NCBI GenBank assembly: GCA_964573205.1 | Contig: CAZNIT010000030.1 | Coordinates: 1 to 64,000, forward strand | Origin: QNZT01 sp964573205 | GTDB lineage: Bacteria; Campylobacterota; Campylobacteria; Campylobacterales; QNZT01 | Direction: 5' to 3' | Length of the DNA stretch: 64,000 bases | Part shown: in pieces, positions 42,305 through 51,508 of the stretch | Position numbering within the stretch: the first letter of the stretch is position 1 | Layout of the letters: each line of letters starts with the position of its first letter | Made by a program: the position numbers and the translations under genes | Notes under the pieces: generated by a model | The model's input: only the letters and a program-made list of their open reading frames with translations | Database searches by the model: none | Told to the model about the DNA's origin: nothing

Positions 42305-44517
42305 TGAGTTGCACCGTTAGCATCAAAGTAAATAATAAAGAAGAGATATACGAGATAGACAAGGTAGCCAGACAGGCCGCCGGCGCAGTACTTTTGAGAG
42401 AAAAGGATGCCGTTGTGTTGGCGACGGTCGCAAGGGACGACAAAAAAGTTGATGAAGATTTTTTACCCTTGACGGTTCAGTATATAGAGAAGAGTTACGC
42501 CGCGGCAAGAATTCCGGGCGGCTATATAAAAAGAGAGACGAAACCCGGAGATTTCGAGACGCTTACATCCAGAATAATAGACAGAAGTTTAAGACCTCTT
42601 TTCCCTAAAGGGTATGCGTATCCTACTCAGATAGTGGTGTTTGTTTTAAGCAGTGACCCCGAAGTCGATCTTCAGACGATGGCGTTGAACGCTTCATCCG
42701 CGGCTTTGTATCTTAGCGATCTTCCCGTTGATAAAAACGTTGCGGCGGTTAGAGTCGCAAGAATCGACGATGAATATATAGTCAATCCTACGAAATCACA
42801 GCTTCGGCAAAGTACTCTGGATCTCTTCGTATCGGGAACGAAAGATGAACTTTTAATGATCGAAATGAGAGCGATAGCTACCGAAAGTATCCAAATCGTA
42901 CCGATGGTGTCGCCGGATCCTTTGATGGTTCCGGATATGATCGAGAACGATATTTTAGATACTCACAACATAAACGAACTTACCAACGAGGAGACGATCG
43001 AAGCTTTAAATGTGGCGGCCGAAGCGATTTCTAAAGCGAGTTCGGATTATGAGAAGGGATTTAGCGAGCTTAAAAAACCTCATGCGAAATTGGAGTTAAA
43101 AGTCGATAATCCATACGATGATCTTTTGGTATATATAGATGAATTTTATAAAGACGAGATATATGAAGCGATAAATCAGATGGCAAAGAGCGAGCGCGCA
43201 AGCGGACTAAATGCCATAGCGGCTTCCATTATGGAAGATGAGACGGCTCAAAAAGAGGGATGGGATATCGATTTGATTGCGAAGTCAGTTAACTTTTATA
43301 AAAGAGAGATCGTTCGTAAAATGATACTGGATGAGCGCAAAAGAGCCGACGGTAGAGGGCTTAGAGATGTAAGAGATATAGAGATAGAGACGAATATACT
43401 TCCTTCCGTACATAGTTCTTGTCTTTTTACGAGAGGTCAAACTCAAGCTCTTGTCACGGTAACGCTGGGAAATAGTAAAGATGCTCAAATGTACGATCTT
43501 TTGACTGATAAAGAGGCGCATTACGAAAACTTCATGGTTCATTATAATTTTCCGGGATTTTCCGTCGGAGAGGCATCGGCTTTAAGACCTCCCGGACGAA
43601 GAGAGTTGGGTCATGGAAACCTCGCAAAAAGAGCTATAGAACCAACTATAAATATAGATAGCGATCGGACGATTAGAGTCGTTTCGGAAATCTTGGAGTC
43701 GAACGGTTCATCGTCCATGGCGACCGTATGCGGCGGTTCGCTGGCGATCAAAGCGGCGGGTATAGAGGTTCAAAAACTTGTTGCCGGTGTTGCGATGGGA
43801 CTTGTCGTAGAAGATGATAGATATGCTATATTGACCGATATTATGGGACTTGAAGATCATGACGGAGATATGGATTTCAAAATCGCCGGTACTAAAGACG
43901 GAATCACCGCTCTTCAGATGGATATCAAATTAGGGGGAATAGATCAGAAGATTTTGAAAGAGGCTTTAGATCAAGCGGCCGAGGCTAAACAACATATTTT
44001 GAATATCATGGAAGAGGCGGCGGAAAATATCTCGTTGAACGAAAATGCGCTTCCGTCAAAAACCGTTTTTTCACTTGATCCTTCGACTTTCGGAGCCATT
44101 ATAGGGCAGGCCGGGAAAACTATAAAAGAGATTATAGAGAAGTTCGAAGTATCGGTCGATCTTGATAAACAAAGCGGAAAAGTCAAGGTGGAGGGGACGA
44201 ACAAAGTACAAGTGAGCGCGGCTTGCGATTATATCAAAGAGCTTGCGAAAGCGAAAAAAGACAACAGAAGAGATAAAAGGGATATGCCCAAGTTCGAAGT
44301 GGGACAAGTTTTTGACGGCGAGGTGAAGAGGATCGTCGATTTCGGAGCGTTTATAGGTCTTCCTTCGGGGGTTGACGGATTGTTGCATATATCCAAACTG
44401 TCCGACGAGAGGGTTGATAAAGTAACCGATATTCTTTCGGTTGGTGAGAGAGTAAAAGTAAAAATACTTTCGGTAAAAGGGCACAAGGTTGAGCTTGAAT
44501 TGATTGAAAAGTTGTGA
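42304..44517 (+). CDS. pnp: polynucleotide phosphorylase
   Basis: 3'-to-5' phosphorolytic exoribonuclease of mRNA decay and RNA quality control. It has two RNase PH domains (ARIPGGYIKRETKPGDFETLTSRIIDRSLRP region and the GSSSMATVCGGSLA/FSVGEASALRPPGRRELGHG segments), a KH domain (FGAIIGQAGKTIKEIIEKF) and an S1 domain (GQVFDGEVKRIVDFGAFIGLPSGVDGLLHIS). The length of 737 residues is slightly over the usual 700. AAAGGAG at 42287-42293 is ten bases upstream and the stop and start overlap the previous gene by one base. Confidence 0.97.
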   Translation: MSCTVSIKVNNKEEIYEIDKVARQAAGAVLLREKDAVVLATVARDDKKVDEDFLPLTVQYIEKSYAAARIPGGYIKRETKPGDFETLTSRIIDRSLRPLFPKGYAYPTQIVVFVLSSDPEVDLQTMALNASSAALYLSDLPVDKNVAAVRVARIDDEYIVNPTKSQLRQSTLDLFVSGTKDELLMIEMRAIATESIQIVPMVSPDPLMVPDMIENDILDTHNINELTNEETIEALNVAAEAISKASSDYEKGFSELKKPHAKLELKVDNPYDDLLVYIDEFYKDEIYEAINQMAKSERASGLNAIAASIMEDETAQKEGWDIDLIAKSVNFYKREIVRKMILDERKRADGRGLRDVRDIEIETNILPSVHSSCLFTRGQTQALVTVTLGNSKDAQMYDLLTDKEAHYENFMVHYNFPGFSVGEASALRPPGRRELGHGNLAKRAIEPTINIDSDRTIRVVSEILESNGSSSMATVCGGSLAIKAAGIEVQKLVAGVAMGLVVEDDRYAILTDIMGLEDHDGDMDFKIAGTKDGITALQMDIKLGGIDQKILKEALDQAAEAKQHILNIMEEAAENISLNENALPSKTVFSLDPSTFGAIIGQAGKTIKEIIEKFEVSVDLDKQSGKVKVEGTNKVQVSAACDYIKELAKAKKDNRRDKRDMPKFEVGQVFDGEVKRIVDFGAFIGLPSGVDGLLHISKLSDERVDKVTDILSVGERVKVKILSVKGHKVELELIEKL

Positions 44518-44557
44518 AATAAAAATTTTTTTAAACAGCTTTTCAAACAATTTTAGA

Positions 44558-44563
44558 TAGAAT
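44558..44563 (+). promoter_or_regulatory. candidate -10 box for atpE
   Basis: TAGAAT about 78 bases before the atpE ATG, with T-rich sequence upstream. It would give a leader that begins at the inverted repeat 44570-44613. Confidence 0.35.
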
Positions 44564-44569
44564 CTCACC

Positions 44570-44613
44570 TTCAAAGTGATAAGTAGGGATACGCAAGCCG
44601 AACGGACTTTGAA
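44570..44613 (+). promoter_or_regulatory. inverted repeat in the atpE leader
   Basis: TTCAAAGT (44570-44577) and ACTTTGAA (44606-44613) are perfect complements with a 28-base loop. It sits between the candidate promoter and the atpE ribosome binding site AAGGAG at 44629-44634. A stabilising 5' leader hairpin is a reasonable guess for this highly expressed gene. Confidence 0.4.
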
Positions 44614-44640
44614 AAACGAAATTTTTATAAGGAGAACTTC

Positions 44641-44949
44641 ATGAAGAAGATTCTATTTTTGATGTTCGCAATAGCGACAGCAGCGTTTGCCGGTGAAGAA
44701 GCCGCAAATGAAACACTTAAGGCGTATTCGGTATTGGCTGCCGGTGTCGGTCTCGGTCTAGCAGCGCTAGGAGGCGCTATCGGTATGGGACATACTGCCG
44801 CGGCTACGATTGCAGGTACGGCGAGAAATCCCGGTCTTGGCGGAAAATTGATGACTACGATGTTTATCGCACTTGCGATGATCGAAGCCCAGGTTATCTA
44901 TGCGCTTGTTATCGCATTGATTGCACTTTACGCAAATCCGTTTTTATAA
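44641..44949 (+). CDS. atpE: ATP synthase F0 subunit c
   Basis: Proteolipid forming the rotor ring of F-type ATP synthase. The 102-residue protein has an N-terminal hydrophobic stretch (FLMFAIATAAFAG), then two transmembrane helices. The glycine-rich first helix is LGLAALGGAIGMGHTAA, the polar loop is ARNPGLGGKL, and the second helix carries the ion-binding Glu in IALAMIEAQVIYALV. The detached location away from the other atp genes is normal in this phylum. AAGGAG precedes the ATG. Confidence 0.96.
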   Translation: MKKILFLMFAIATAAFAGEEAANETLKAYSVLAAGVGLGLAALGGAIGMGHTAAATIAGTARNPGLGGKLMTTMFIALAMIEAQVIYALVIALIALYANPFL

Positions 44950-44960
44950 TCGATAAAAAT

Positions 44961-44986
44961 GCGGCTCGGTTTTGCAATCGGGTCGC
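44961..44986 (+). terminator. possible terminator after atpE
   Basis: GCGGCTCG (44961-44968) pairs with CGGGTCGC (44979-44986), with two G-T wobbles. A T-run of good quality is missing, so this may be a weak terminator or only a transcript-end stabiliser. Confidence 0.35.
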
Positions 44987-45005
44987 TTAACAAACTTTAT
45001 TTTGT

Positions 45006-45090
45006 GCGACCGTGGTGGAATTGGTAGACACGCTATCTTGAGGGGGTAGTGCCGCAAGGTGTGGGGGTTCGACTCCCCCCGGTCGCACCA
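45006..45090 (+). tRNA. tRNA-Leu (anticodon GAG)
   Basis: A complete class II tRNA. The acceptor stem GCGACCG (45006-45012) pairs with CGGTCGC before the encoded ACCA end. The D-arm includes TGGTAGAC. The anticodon stem CTATC (45033-45037) pairs with GGTAG around the loop TTGAGGG, giving anticodon GAG at 45040-45042. A long variable arm follows, then the T-arm GGGGGTTCGACTCCCCC. It decodes CUC/CUU leucine codons. It lies between atpE and purL. Confidence 0.95.
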
Positions 45091-45154
45091 TTTGATATCG
45101 ATATAAGCCCATTTTTAGTAAAATCTTTCAAATTCATATAACTCAGGGTAGTGC

Positions 45155-47356
45155 ATGCAAAATATTGACGAAGTTTTAAGCTCTCACAAGTTAACTCATG
45201 ATGATTATCTTCATATAAAAAAAATTTTAAAAAGAGAACCGAATCTTCTTGAAATCGGAATATTTTCCGCAATGTGGAGCGAGCACTGCTCATATAAATC
45301 GAGTAAAAAGTATTTAAGCGGTTTTCCGACCGAGGCTTCTTGGGTTATACAAGGTCCCGGAGAAAATGCCGGTGTAATCGACATAGGGGACGGAATGGCG
45401 GCCGTTTTCAAGATGGAGTCGCACAATCATCCCAGCTTTATCGAACCGTATCAAGGAGCTGCGACCGGTGTGGGCGGAATTTTAAGAGACGTCTTTACGA
45501 TGGGCGCAAGACCCGTAGCGAATCTCAACGCTCTTAGATTCGGTAACGTTACTAGAGAGGATAAGATAGGCCGCCACCAACGCTATCTTGTCAGAGGCGT
45601 TGTAGAAGGTATCGGTGATTACGGCAACTGTATGGGAGTTCCGACCGTTGGAGGCGAGACGTTTTTCGATGACGCTTACAACGGAAATATACTCGTAAAC
45701 GCGTTTACTTTGGGAGTTTGTAAAAGCGACGAAATTTTTTACGGCAGAGCCGAAGGTATCGCAAATCCCGTTATCTATGTCGGCAGTAAAACCGGTCGCG
45801 ACGGTTTGGGCGGTGCCGTAATGAGTAGCGACAGTTTTACTCAAGAGAGCAAATCTTTAAGACCGACCGTACAAGTGGGCGATCCTTTTACGGAAAAGCT
45901 TCTGCTTGAAGCGTGTCTTGAGCTTTTTAAGAAGGATTATATCGTAGGTATTCAAGATATGGGTGCCGCCGGACTTACGTCGAGTTCGTTCGAAATGGCG
46001 GGTCGAAGCGGAAGCGGAATGAGAATGTATCTTGATCGGGTTCCTGCGAGAGAGGAGAATATGACTCCTTATGAATTTATGCTCTCGGAGTCGCAAGAGA
46101 GAATGCTTATTTGTGCGAAAAAAGGGTGCGAAGATAAGATTATAGATATTTTCCGTAAATGGGATCTGGACGTGGCTGTTGTAGGAGAGGTGACGGATAC
46201 GGGGAATATGGAGCTTTTTTGGCATGGAGAAAAGGTGGCCGATATTCCTATAGATCCTATTACCGAAGAGGCTCCCGTTCTTGATAGGGAGATAAAAAAA
46301 CCGGCCTATCTTGACCGAATCTCTTCGACTACGATAGACGATTTTGAAAGAGTCGGAAATTCTGAAGCTTTCGATAAGCTTTTTAGTTCCCTTGAGGTCG
46401 TGAATAAAGCTTGGGTTTATGAGCAGTACGATTCTATGGTTCAGACAAATACCATAAAGCATCCAGGTTCTTTGGATTCGAGCGTCATTCGCGTAAAAGA
46501 GAGTAAAAAAGCGATCTCCATAAGTTGCGACTGTAATCCTAGATACTGTTATATAGATCCGAAAAACGGTGCGGCCGCGGCGGTGATGGAGAGCGGTAGA
46601 AATGTCGCTATGAGCGGTGCCGTTCCTTTGGCGATTACCGATTGTTTGAACTATGGAAATCCTGAAAACCCTGAGATTATGTGGCAGTTCGCGATGGGGT
46701 GTGAAGGTATCAAAGAGGCTTGTAAAGCCTTGAACACTCCCGTCGTAAGCGGTAATGTTTCGCTATATAACGAAACGGACGGAGTGGGGGTTTTTCCTAC
46801 TCCCTCTATAGCTATGGTCGGTGTTAACGAAGACCAAAATAGAGTTTTACCGTCGTTTTTCCAAAAAGACGGGAGCACTTTATATATATTGGGAGAGGAC
46901 GGTCGTGATTTCGGCGGTTCTTTGTACATGAAGGTTTTATACGATCGAGTCGAGGGGAAATTGTCCGAAATAGATTTTGAAAAAGAGCGCTCTTTGTGGG
47001 ATTTTGTCATCGAAGCGAATAAAAAAGCTCTGCTTCTTTGCGCGAAAGATATAAGCGTCGGCGGTAGCGTCATTACTTTGGCGAAGATGGCGGTTATGGG
47101 TAAAAAGGGGATAACTTGCCATATAGAGTGTGAAGATGAGAGAGATATCTTTAGCGAAACATTCTCGAGAGCGATCGTAGAAGTGGAAGATATCGAATCG
47201 TTTGAAGCATTTGCGAAAGAGAGAAATTTTAAAATAACGAAAATCGGAAAAACGGGCGGCGAATTTTTCAAATGCAACGAGATAAAGAAAAAAATGAGTG
47301 AATTGAACGAAATCTATTTTTCGAGATTTAAAGAGGTTATCCAAAGCGATATATGA
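45155..47356 (+). CDS. purL: phosphoribosylformylglycinamidine synthase subunit II
   Basis: ATP-dependent conversion of FGAR to FGAM in purine synthesis. The 733-residue size is that of the small PurL form, which works with separate PurQ and PurS. Motifs include GIFSAMWSEHCSYKSSK, VIQGPGENAGVIDIGDG, FKMESHNHPSFIEPYQGAATGVGGI, GRDGLGGAVMSS and QDMGAAGLTSSSFEMA. AGGG is seven bases before the ATG. PurQ and PurS are not in the window. With purD it gives two purine genes here, not in one operon. Confidence 0.97.
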   Translation: MQNIDEVLSSHKLTHDDYLHIKKILKREPNLLEIGIFSAMWSEHCSYKSSKKYLSGFPTEASWVIQGPGENAGVIDIGDGMAAVFKMESHNHPSFIEPYQGAATGVGGILRDVFTMGARPVANLNALRFGNVTREDKIGRHQRYLVRGVVEGIGDYGNCMGVPTVGGETFFDDAYNGNILVNAFTLGVCKSDEIFYGRAEGIANPVIYVGSKTGRDGLGGAVMSSDSFTQESKSLRPTVQVGDPFTEKLLLEACLELFKKDYIVGIQDMGAAGLTSSSFEMAGRSGSGMRMYLDRVPAREENMTPYEFMLSESQERMLICAKKGCEDKIIDIFRKWDLDVAVVGEVTDTGNMELFWHGEKVADIPIDPITEEAPVLDREIKKPAYLDRISSTTIDDFERVGNSEAFDKLFSSLEVVNKAWVYEQYDSMVQTNTIKHPGSLDSSVIRVKESKKAISISCDCNPRYCYIDPKNGAAAAVMESGRNVAMSGAVPLAITDCLNYGNPENPEIMWQFAMGCEGIKEACKALNTPVVSGNVSLYNETDGVGVFPTPSIAMVGVNEDQNRVLPSFFQKDGSTLYILGEDGRDFGGSLYMKVLYDRVEGKLSEIDFEKERSLWDFVIEANKKALLLCAKDISVGGSVITLAKMAVMGKKGITCHIECEDERDIFSETFSRAIVEVEDIESFEAFAKERNFKITKIGKTGGEFFKCNEIKKKMSELNEIYFSRFKEVIQSDI

Positions 47357-47430
47357 GTTTGAAGACAATTTATAACAAAAATTATCTACAACGATATATT
47401 GTTTGACGAAAATGGAATTTTCTGATATAC

Positions 47431-47436
47431 TATAAT
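47431..47436 (+). promoter_or_regulatory. candidate -10 box for the Fur/PerR-family gene
   Basis: TATAAT 26 bases before the TTG start. The surrounding AT-rich region (47360-47445) could hold an autoregulatory operator, which members of this family often use, but I see no clean inverted repeat. Confidence 0.45.
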
Positions 47437-47462
47437 TAAATATTAAGATCAAGAGGTAAAAA

Positions 47463-47867
47463 TTGCAAAGATATATGACACTTTTAAAAGAACACAATAT
47501 AAAAATAACACCGCAGAGATTGGCTATCATAAAGTTGATGGATGAGCAGGGACATATAAGCGTTCGTGAAATTTTCGAGAGAATAAAGGAGAATTTTCCT
47601 TCTCTTTCGCTTGCGACGGTATATAAAAATATAAACGCTATGATAGAGAATGATTTTATCAAAGAGCTTAAAATAGTCGGGCTCGATAACAAATACGAAC
47701 TTGTAAAAGAGAGACACTCTCATATGATTTGTCAAAATTGCGGAGAGATAGAAGATGTTTTTACGGACATCTCTTCATTGGAAAATAGTGTTCCAAAAGA
47801 GAGCGGATTTAAGGTTTCGGAAGTATCTGTACAATACTTCGGTACCTGTAAAAAGTGTATCGTATAA
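47463..47867 (+). CDS. Fur-family metal/peroxide regulator (PerR-like)
   Basis: A 134-residue transcription repressor of the Fur family. The N-terminal winged helix includes ITPQRLAIIKLMDEQGHISV and the recognition region LSLATVYKNINAMIENDFI. The metal-binding part has RHSHMICQNCGEIEDVF and the C-terminal CKKC, giving two CxxC pairs for a structural zinc. The shortened N-terminus without the extra Helicobacter Fur extension favours PerR over Fur, but the distinction is not certain. A TTG start has AGAGG six bases upstream; an ATG lies four codons later. Confidence 0.87.
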   Translation: MQRYMTLLKEHNIKITPQRLAIIKLMDEQGHISVREIFERIKENFPSLSLATVYKNINAMIENDFIKELKIVGLDNKYELVKERHSHMICQNCGEIEDVFTDISSLENSVPKESGFKVSEVSVQYFGTCKKCIV

Positions 47868-47882
47868 TTTTTGACGCTTTTT

Positions 47883-47888
47883 TATAAT
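47883..47888 (+). promoter_or_regulatory. candidate -10 box for metH
   Basis: TATAAT lies 25 bases before the metH TTG start and 15 bases after the regulator's stop. No cobalamin riboswitch is visible in this short gap. Confidence 0.4.
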
Positions 47889-47913
47889 ATACTTCATTAA
47901 AAGAGACGATCTT

Positions 47914-50900
47914 TTGCAAAAACCTAATCTTAGGGATTTGATTACCGAAAAAGTTCTTGTTATCGACGGAGCTATGGGTACTCAAATCCAGAATTTGAAA
48001 ATTCCTCAAGACGCTTGGGAAGAGAAAGAGGGGTGTAACGAAATTTTAAACGTAACACTCTCATATGAAATCCAAAAAATACACGAATCCTACCTAAAAG
48101 CTGGTGCCGATATAATAAAGACGAATACATTTGGTGCGATTCCTTGGGTTTTGGACGATTACGATATCGCGAATAGAACTTACGAGTTAGCCAGAGCCGG
48201 TGCCGAACTTGTAAAAAATGCTGTACGAAAGTATAACAGTATCGAAAAACCGCGCTATATAGCCGGTGATTTGGGACCCGGGACAAAACTTCCCTCTTTG
48301 GGGCATATAGAGTATGACCGAATGTACGAGGGTTATACGATCGCTTGTGAAGGCTTACTTGACGGAGGGGCGGATCTATTTTTACTCGAGACTTGTCAAG
48401 ATCCTCTTCAGATTAAAGCCGCTTTACATGCCTGCGAAGATACGGCGAAAAAGAGGGGTGTTGATATTCCTGTTATGGTCTCGGTCACGATCGAGCTTGC
48501 AGGAAGTATGCTTATCGGTACCGATGTCAAAACAATCAGCGTGATCCTCGAGCCTTTTGATATTTTGTCTCTGGGGTTTAATTGCGGTACCGGTCCTCAA
48601 CAGGTGCAAAAGCATGTAAAAACACTCTCTTCCTTATGGAATAGAGCGATCTCGGTTCATGCAAATGCGGGACTTCCTCAAAACAGGGGCGGGCAAACGT
48701 TTTATCCTATGGGACCTAGCGAGTTTACGAAATTTCAAAAAGGCTTTTTGGAGTATGACGGCGTTTCTGTTTTAGGCGGATGTTGCGGTACGACTCCTCA
48801 ACATATAAAAGCGCTTAGCGAGGCGGTTAAAGATATGAGTGTGAAAAAACCTACCGGCTCGCAGCCCAAAGCTTTGGCTTCGCTTTTTGAAACTAGGGAT
48901 CTTATTCAAGAACCTCCGCCTTTTTTAATCGGCGAGAGAAGTAATGCAACGGGTTCCAAAGCTTTTAGAGAGCTTCTTTTGGCGGGAGATTACGAAGGGA
49001 CGCTATCGGTCGCTTTACAGCAGGTACGTTACGGAGCTCACGGTATCGATCTTTCGGTCGGATTTGCCGGGCGTGACGAGAGTGACGACATGAAGATTTT
49101 GGCATCGCTTTATTCTCAAAAGGTGACTCTTCCGCTGATGATCGATTCCACTCAGACAAAATCGATAGAAACGGCTTTAAAGTGTGTCGGAGGGAAACCG
49201 ATTATCAACTCGGTAAATCTCGAAGACGGGATGGAGAAATTTGATGAGATATCATCTTTGGCGAAGAGATTCGGTGCCTCTTTAGTCTGTTTAACGATAG
49301 ATGAGAAGGGGATGGCGAAAGATAAAGAAAGAAAAATAGAGGTGGCGAAGAGAATTTACGAACTTGCGACGAAAAAGCATGGCCTAGATCCTAAAGATTT
49401 GGTTTTCGATCTTCTCACTTTTACGGTCGGAAGCGGAGACGAGGAGTATCATAATGCGGCTATAGAGACGATCGAGGCTATAAGAGAGTTTCATAAAATG
49501 TACCCGCAGGTCGGATTTGTGCTCGGTGTCTCAAACATCTCTTTCGGACTCGACAAACATGCAAGAGAGTATTTAAATTCCGTCTTTTTGCATCATTGTG
49601 TTAAAGCCGGACTTTCTATGGCTATCGTAAATGTTAAAAATACGATTCCTCTTCATAAAATGAGTAAAGAGCAGATCGAAGTATGCGAGGATCTTCTCTT
49701 CAACAAAAGAGAAAAAGGTGATCCTCTTTTTAAATTCATCGACTATTTTTGCGGAGTCGAGGTTAAAAATAGAGATGACGAAGATGCCGCCTTTAACGCT
49801 TTAAGTACGAAAGATAAACTTCATAAACTTTTGCTTGACGGCGATAAAGAGAGAATGCTTCAAATTCTAAAAAGTGCGAAAGAGGAGATCGCTCCCGAAG
49901 AGATAGTAAATGTCGTTTTGATCGACGCTATGAAAGAGGTGGGTGAACTGTTTGGAAGCGGTAAAATGCAGCTTCCATTTGTTTTGCAGTCGGCTGAAAC
50001 CATGAAAGCGGCGGTTGATTTTTTAAATCCGTTTCTTCCGAAAAAGGAGAAATCCGTTCAAACGACGCTCGTTCTTGGAACCGTGAAAGGGGACGTTCAT
50101 GACGTAGGTAAAAATCTTGTCGATATCATACTTTCCAATAACGGTTTCAAGGTTATAAACATCGGCATAAAAGCCGATATAGAGACTTTTTTGGATGTGG
50201 TTGAAAAAAATCATGTAGATGCTATCGGAATGAGCGGTCTTTTAGTAAAATCGACCGCGGTCATGCTTGAAAATCTCAAATATTTAAAATCAAAAGGCAT
50301 ATCTCTGCCCGTGCTTTTGGGCGGTGCGGCGTTGACCGGCAAATTCGTCGATGAGTATTGTCGAAAGGCTTACGACGGTCCGATATTTTATTGTAAAGAT
50401 GCGTTTGACGGTATAGTCTCTATGAGTCGTATCGAAGAGAAAAATTTCGATACGGATCTTGGCGGGGATAAAAAGAGTTTCGATATAGCCGTTGTGAAAA
50501 AAAAGAGTCAAAAAGATATCCCACATCATTCTAAAATTAAAATGCCTTCAAGAGATATCGTCATACCCACTCCTCCTTTTTGGGGGAGAAGGGTTTTGGA
50601 CGCAAAAGTGGATGAGTTGGCTTTCGAATGGGTTAATCATAAGATGCTTTTTAATCAGCGTTGGGGTTATGTAAACAAAAAGTTGACTAAAGAACAGAGA
50701 TCGAAGATGGAGAATGAAAAGCTATGGCCGCTGTTTGAGAAGATGAAAAAAGAGATTCTTGAGCAAAAACTTCTCGATCCGGTCGCTCTTTACGGGTATT
50801 ATCCTTGTCGAAGCGACGCCGACACTCTTTTGGTGTTCGATGAGAGCGAGGGATGGTTTAGTGACGATGAGATAAATAAAGAGCCTCTTGAAGCTGTAAG

Positions 50901-51396
50901 AGATAGAGCGAAATATAAGTTCAAGTTTCCAAGACAGATGCGAAAGCCGTATAGATGTTTAAGCGATTACTTTAGAAGCGATCGGCATGATGTAGTGGCT
51001 TTTCAACTGGCCTCCGCAGGATCGAAATTTACTCAAAAGGAGCGAGAGCTTTACAAAAAGGGTGAGTACAATCACTATCATCATCTTCATGGTATATCGG
51101 TAGAATTAGCCGAAGCGATAGCCGAAATTATTCATAAACAGATAAGGCTCGAACTGGATATCGCCGAAAATGAAGGACATAGCTTAAGAGATGTTAAAAT
51201 GAGCAGATATCACGGTTGTCGTTATTCGTTCGGATATGCGGCTTGTCCCGAACTGGCTATGAATAAAGAGCTGTTTGAGATGTTAAAGCCCGAAGAGTTC
51301 AATATAGAGCTTGGGGAGACTTATCAGATGCATCCGGAGCAGACGACAAGTGCTTTGGTGGTTCATCATAAAGAGGCATTATATTTTGCAATTTAA
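47914..51396 (+). CDS. metH: cobalamin-dependent methionine synthase
   Basis: Transfers a methyl group from methyltetrahydrofolate to homocysteine via cobalamin. At 1160 residues it has the full modular layout. The homocysteine domain (about 1-320) has DGAMGTQIQ, LGFNCGTG and the zinc site GGCCGTTP. The pterin domain (about 340-600) has GERSNATGSKAF. The cobalamin domain (about 635-870) has the B12 motif DVHDVGKNLVDIIL. A C-terminal SAM-dependent reactivation domain has YHGCRYSFGYAACPEL. The TTG start has a weak AGAGACG site. No separate activation protein is needed given the last domain. Confidence 0.97.
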   Translation: MQKPNLRDLITEKVLVIDGAMGTQIQNLKIPQDAWEEKEGCNEILNVTLSYEIQKIHESYLKAGADIIKTNTFGAIPWVLDDYDIANRTYELARAGAELVKNAVRKYNSIEKPRYIAGDLGPGTKLPSLGHIEYDRMYEGYTIACEGLLDGGADLFLLETCQDPLQIKAALHACEDTAKKRGVDIPVMVSVTIELAGSMLIGTDVKTISVILEPFDILSLGFNCGTGPQQVQKHVKTLSSLWNRAISVHANAGLPQNRGGQTFYPMGPSEFTKFQKGFLEYDGVSVLGGCCGTTPQHIKALSEAVKDMSVKKPTGSQPKALASLFETRDLIQEPPPFLIGERSNATGSKAFRELLLAGDYEGTLSVALQQVRYGAHGIDLSVGFAGRDESDDMKILASLYSQKVTLPLMIDSTQTKSIETALKCVGGKPIINSVNLEDGMEKFDEISSLAKRFGASLVCLTIDEKGMAKDKERKIEVAKRIYELATKKHGLDPKDLVFDLLTFTVGSGDEEYHNAAIETIEAIREFHKMYPQVGFVLGVSNISFGLDKHAREYLNSVFLHHCVKAGLSMAIVNVKNTIPLHKMSKEQIEVCEDLLFNKREKGDPLFKFIDYFCGVEVKNRDDEDAAFNALSTKDKLHKLLLDGDKERMLQILKSAKEEIAPEEIVNVVLIDAMKEVGELFGSGKMQLPFVLQSAETMKAAVDFLNPFLPKKEKSVQTTLVLGTVKGDVHDVGKNLVDIILSNNGFKVINIGIKADIETFLDVVEKNHVDAIGMSGLLVKSTAVMLENLKYLKSKGISLPVLLGGAALTGKFVDEYCRKAYDGPIFYCKDAFDGIVSMSRIEEKNFDTDLGGDKKSFDIAVVKKKSQKDIPHHSKIKMPSRDIVIPTPPFWGRRVLDAKVDELAFEWVNHKMLFNQRWGYVNKKLTKEQRSKMENEKLWPLFEKMKKEILEQKLLDPVALYGYYPCRSDADTLLVFDESEGWFSDDEINKEPLEAVRDRAKYKFKFPRQMRKPYRCLSDYFRSDRHDVVAFQLASAGSKFTQKERELYKKGEYNHYHHLHGISVELAEAIAEIIHKQIRLELDIAENEGHSLRDVKMSRYHGCRYSFGYAACPELAMNKELFEMLKPEEFNIELGETYQMHPEQTTSALVVHHKEALYFAI

Positions 51397-51430
51397 ATGA
51401 AAAAACGACAAAATTAAAATAATTTCATTT
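51395..51430 (+). terminator. AT-rich terminator candidate after metH
   Basis: AAATGAAA (51395-51402) pairs with TTTCATTT (51423-51430), directly followed by further T residues. The stem is AT-rich with a 20-base loop, so strength is doubtful. It overlaps the metH stop codon. Confidence 0.45.
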
Positions 51431-51471
51431 TTTTTCAAAAAAAAGACTAAAGTTTTTTCAATTTATGTCGA

Positions 51472-51477
51472 TATAAT
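51472..51477 (+). promoter_or_regulatory. candidate -10 box for the short Sel1 gene
   Basis: TATAAT 32 bases before the ATG at 51509, preceded by a T-rich region, in the gap after the metH terminator candidate. Confidence 0.45.
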
Positions 51478-51508
51478 ACTAAGCTTTAGTTTGAAAAGGA
51501 TGAAGATT

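Noticed and set aside
47360..47445. Possible PerR/Fur operator before the regulator gene
   Set aside because: The region is AT-rich and loosely palindromic, but no arm longer than five bases matches, so it is not reported as a site.
46937..47692. 251-residue minus-strand frame overlapping purL and the Fur-family gene
   Set aside because: It spans the ends of two conserved genes and the promoter between them, with no domain signal; it is a shadow frame.
47867..47914. Cobalamin riboswitch before metH
   Set aside because: The gap is only about 46 bases and holds a -10 box; a cobalamin riboswitch needs roughly 200 bases and a B12 box, neither of which is present.
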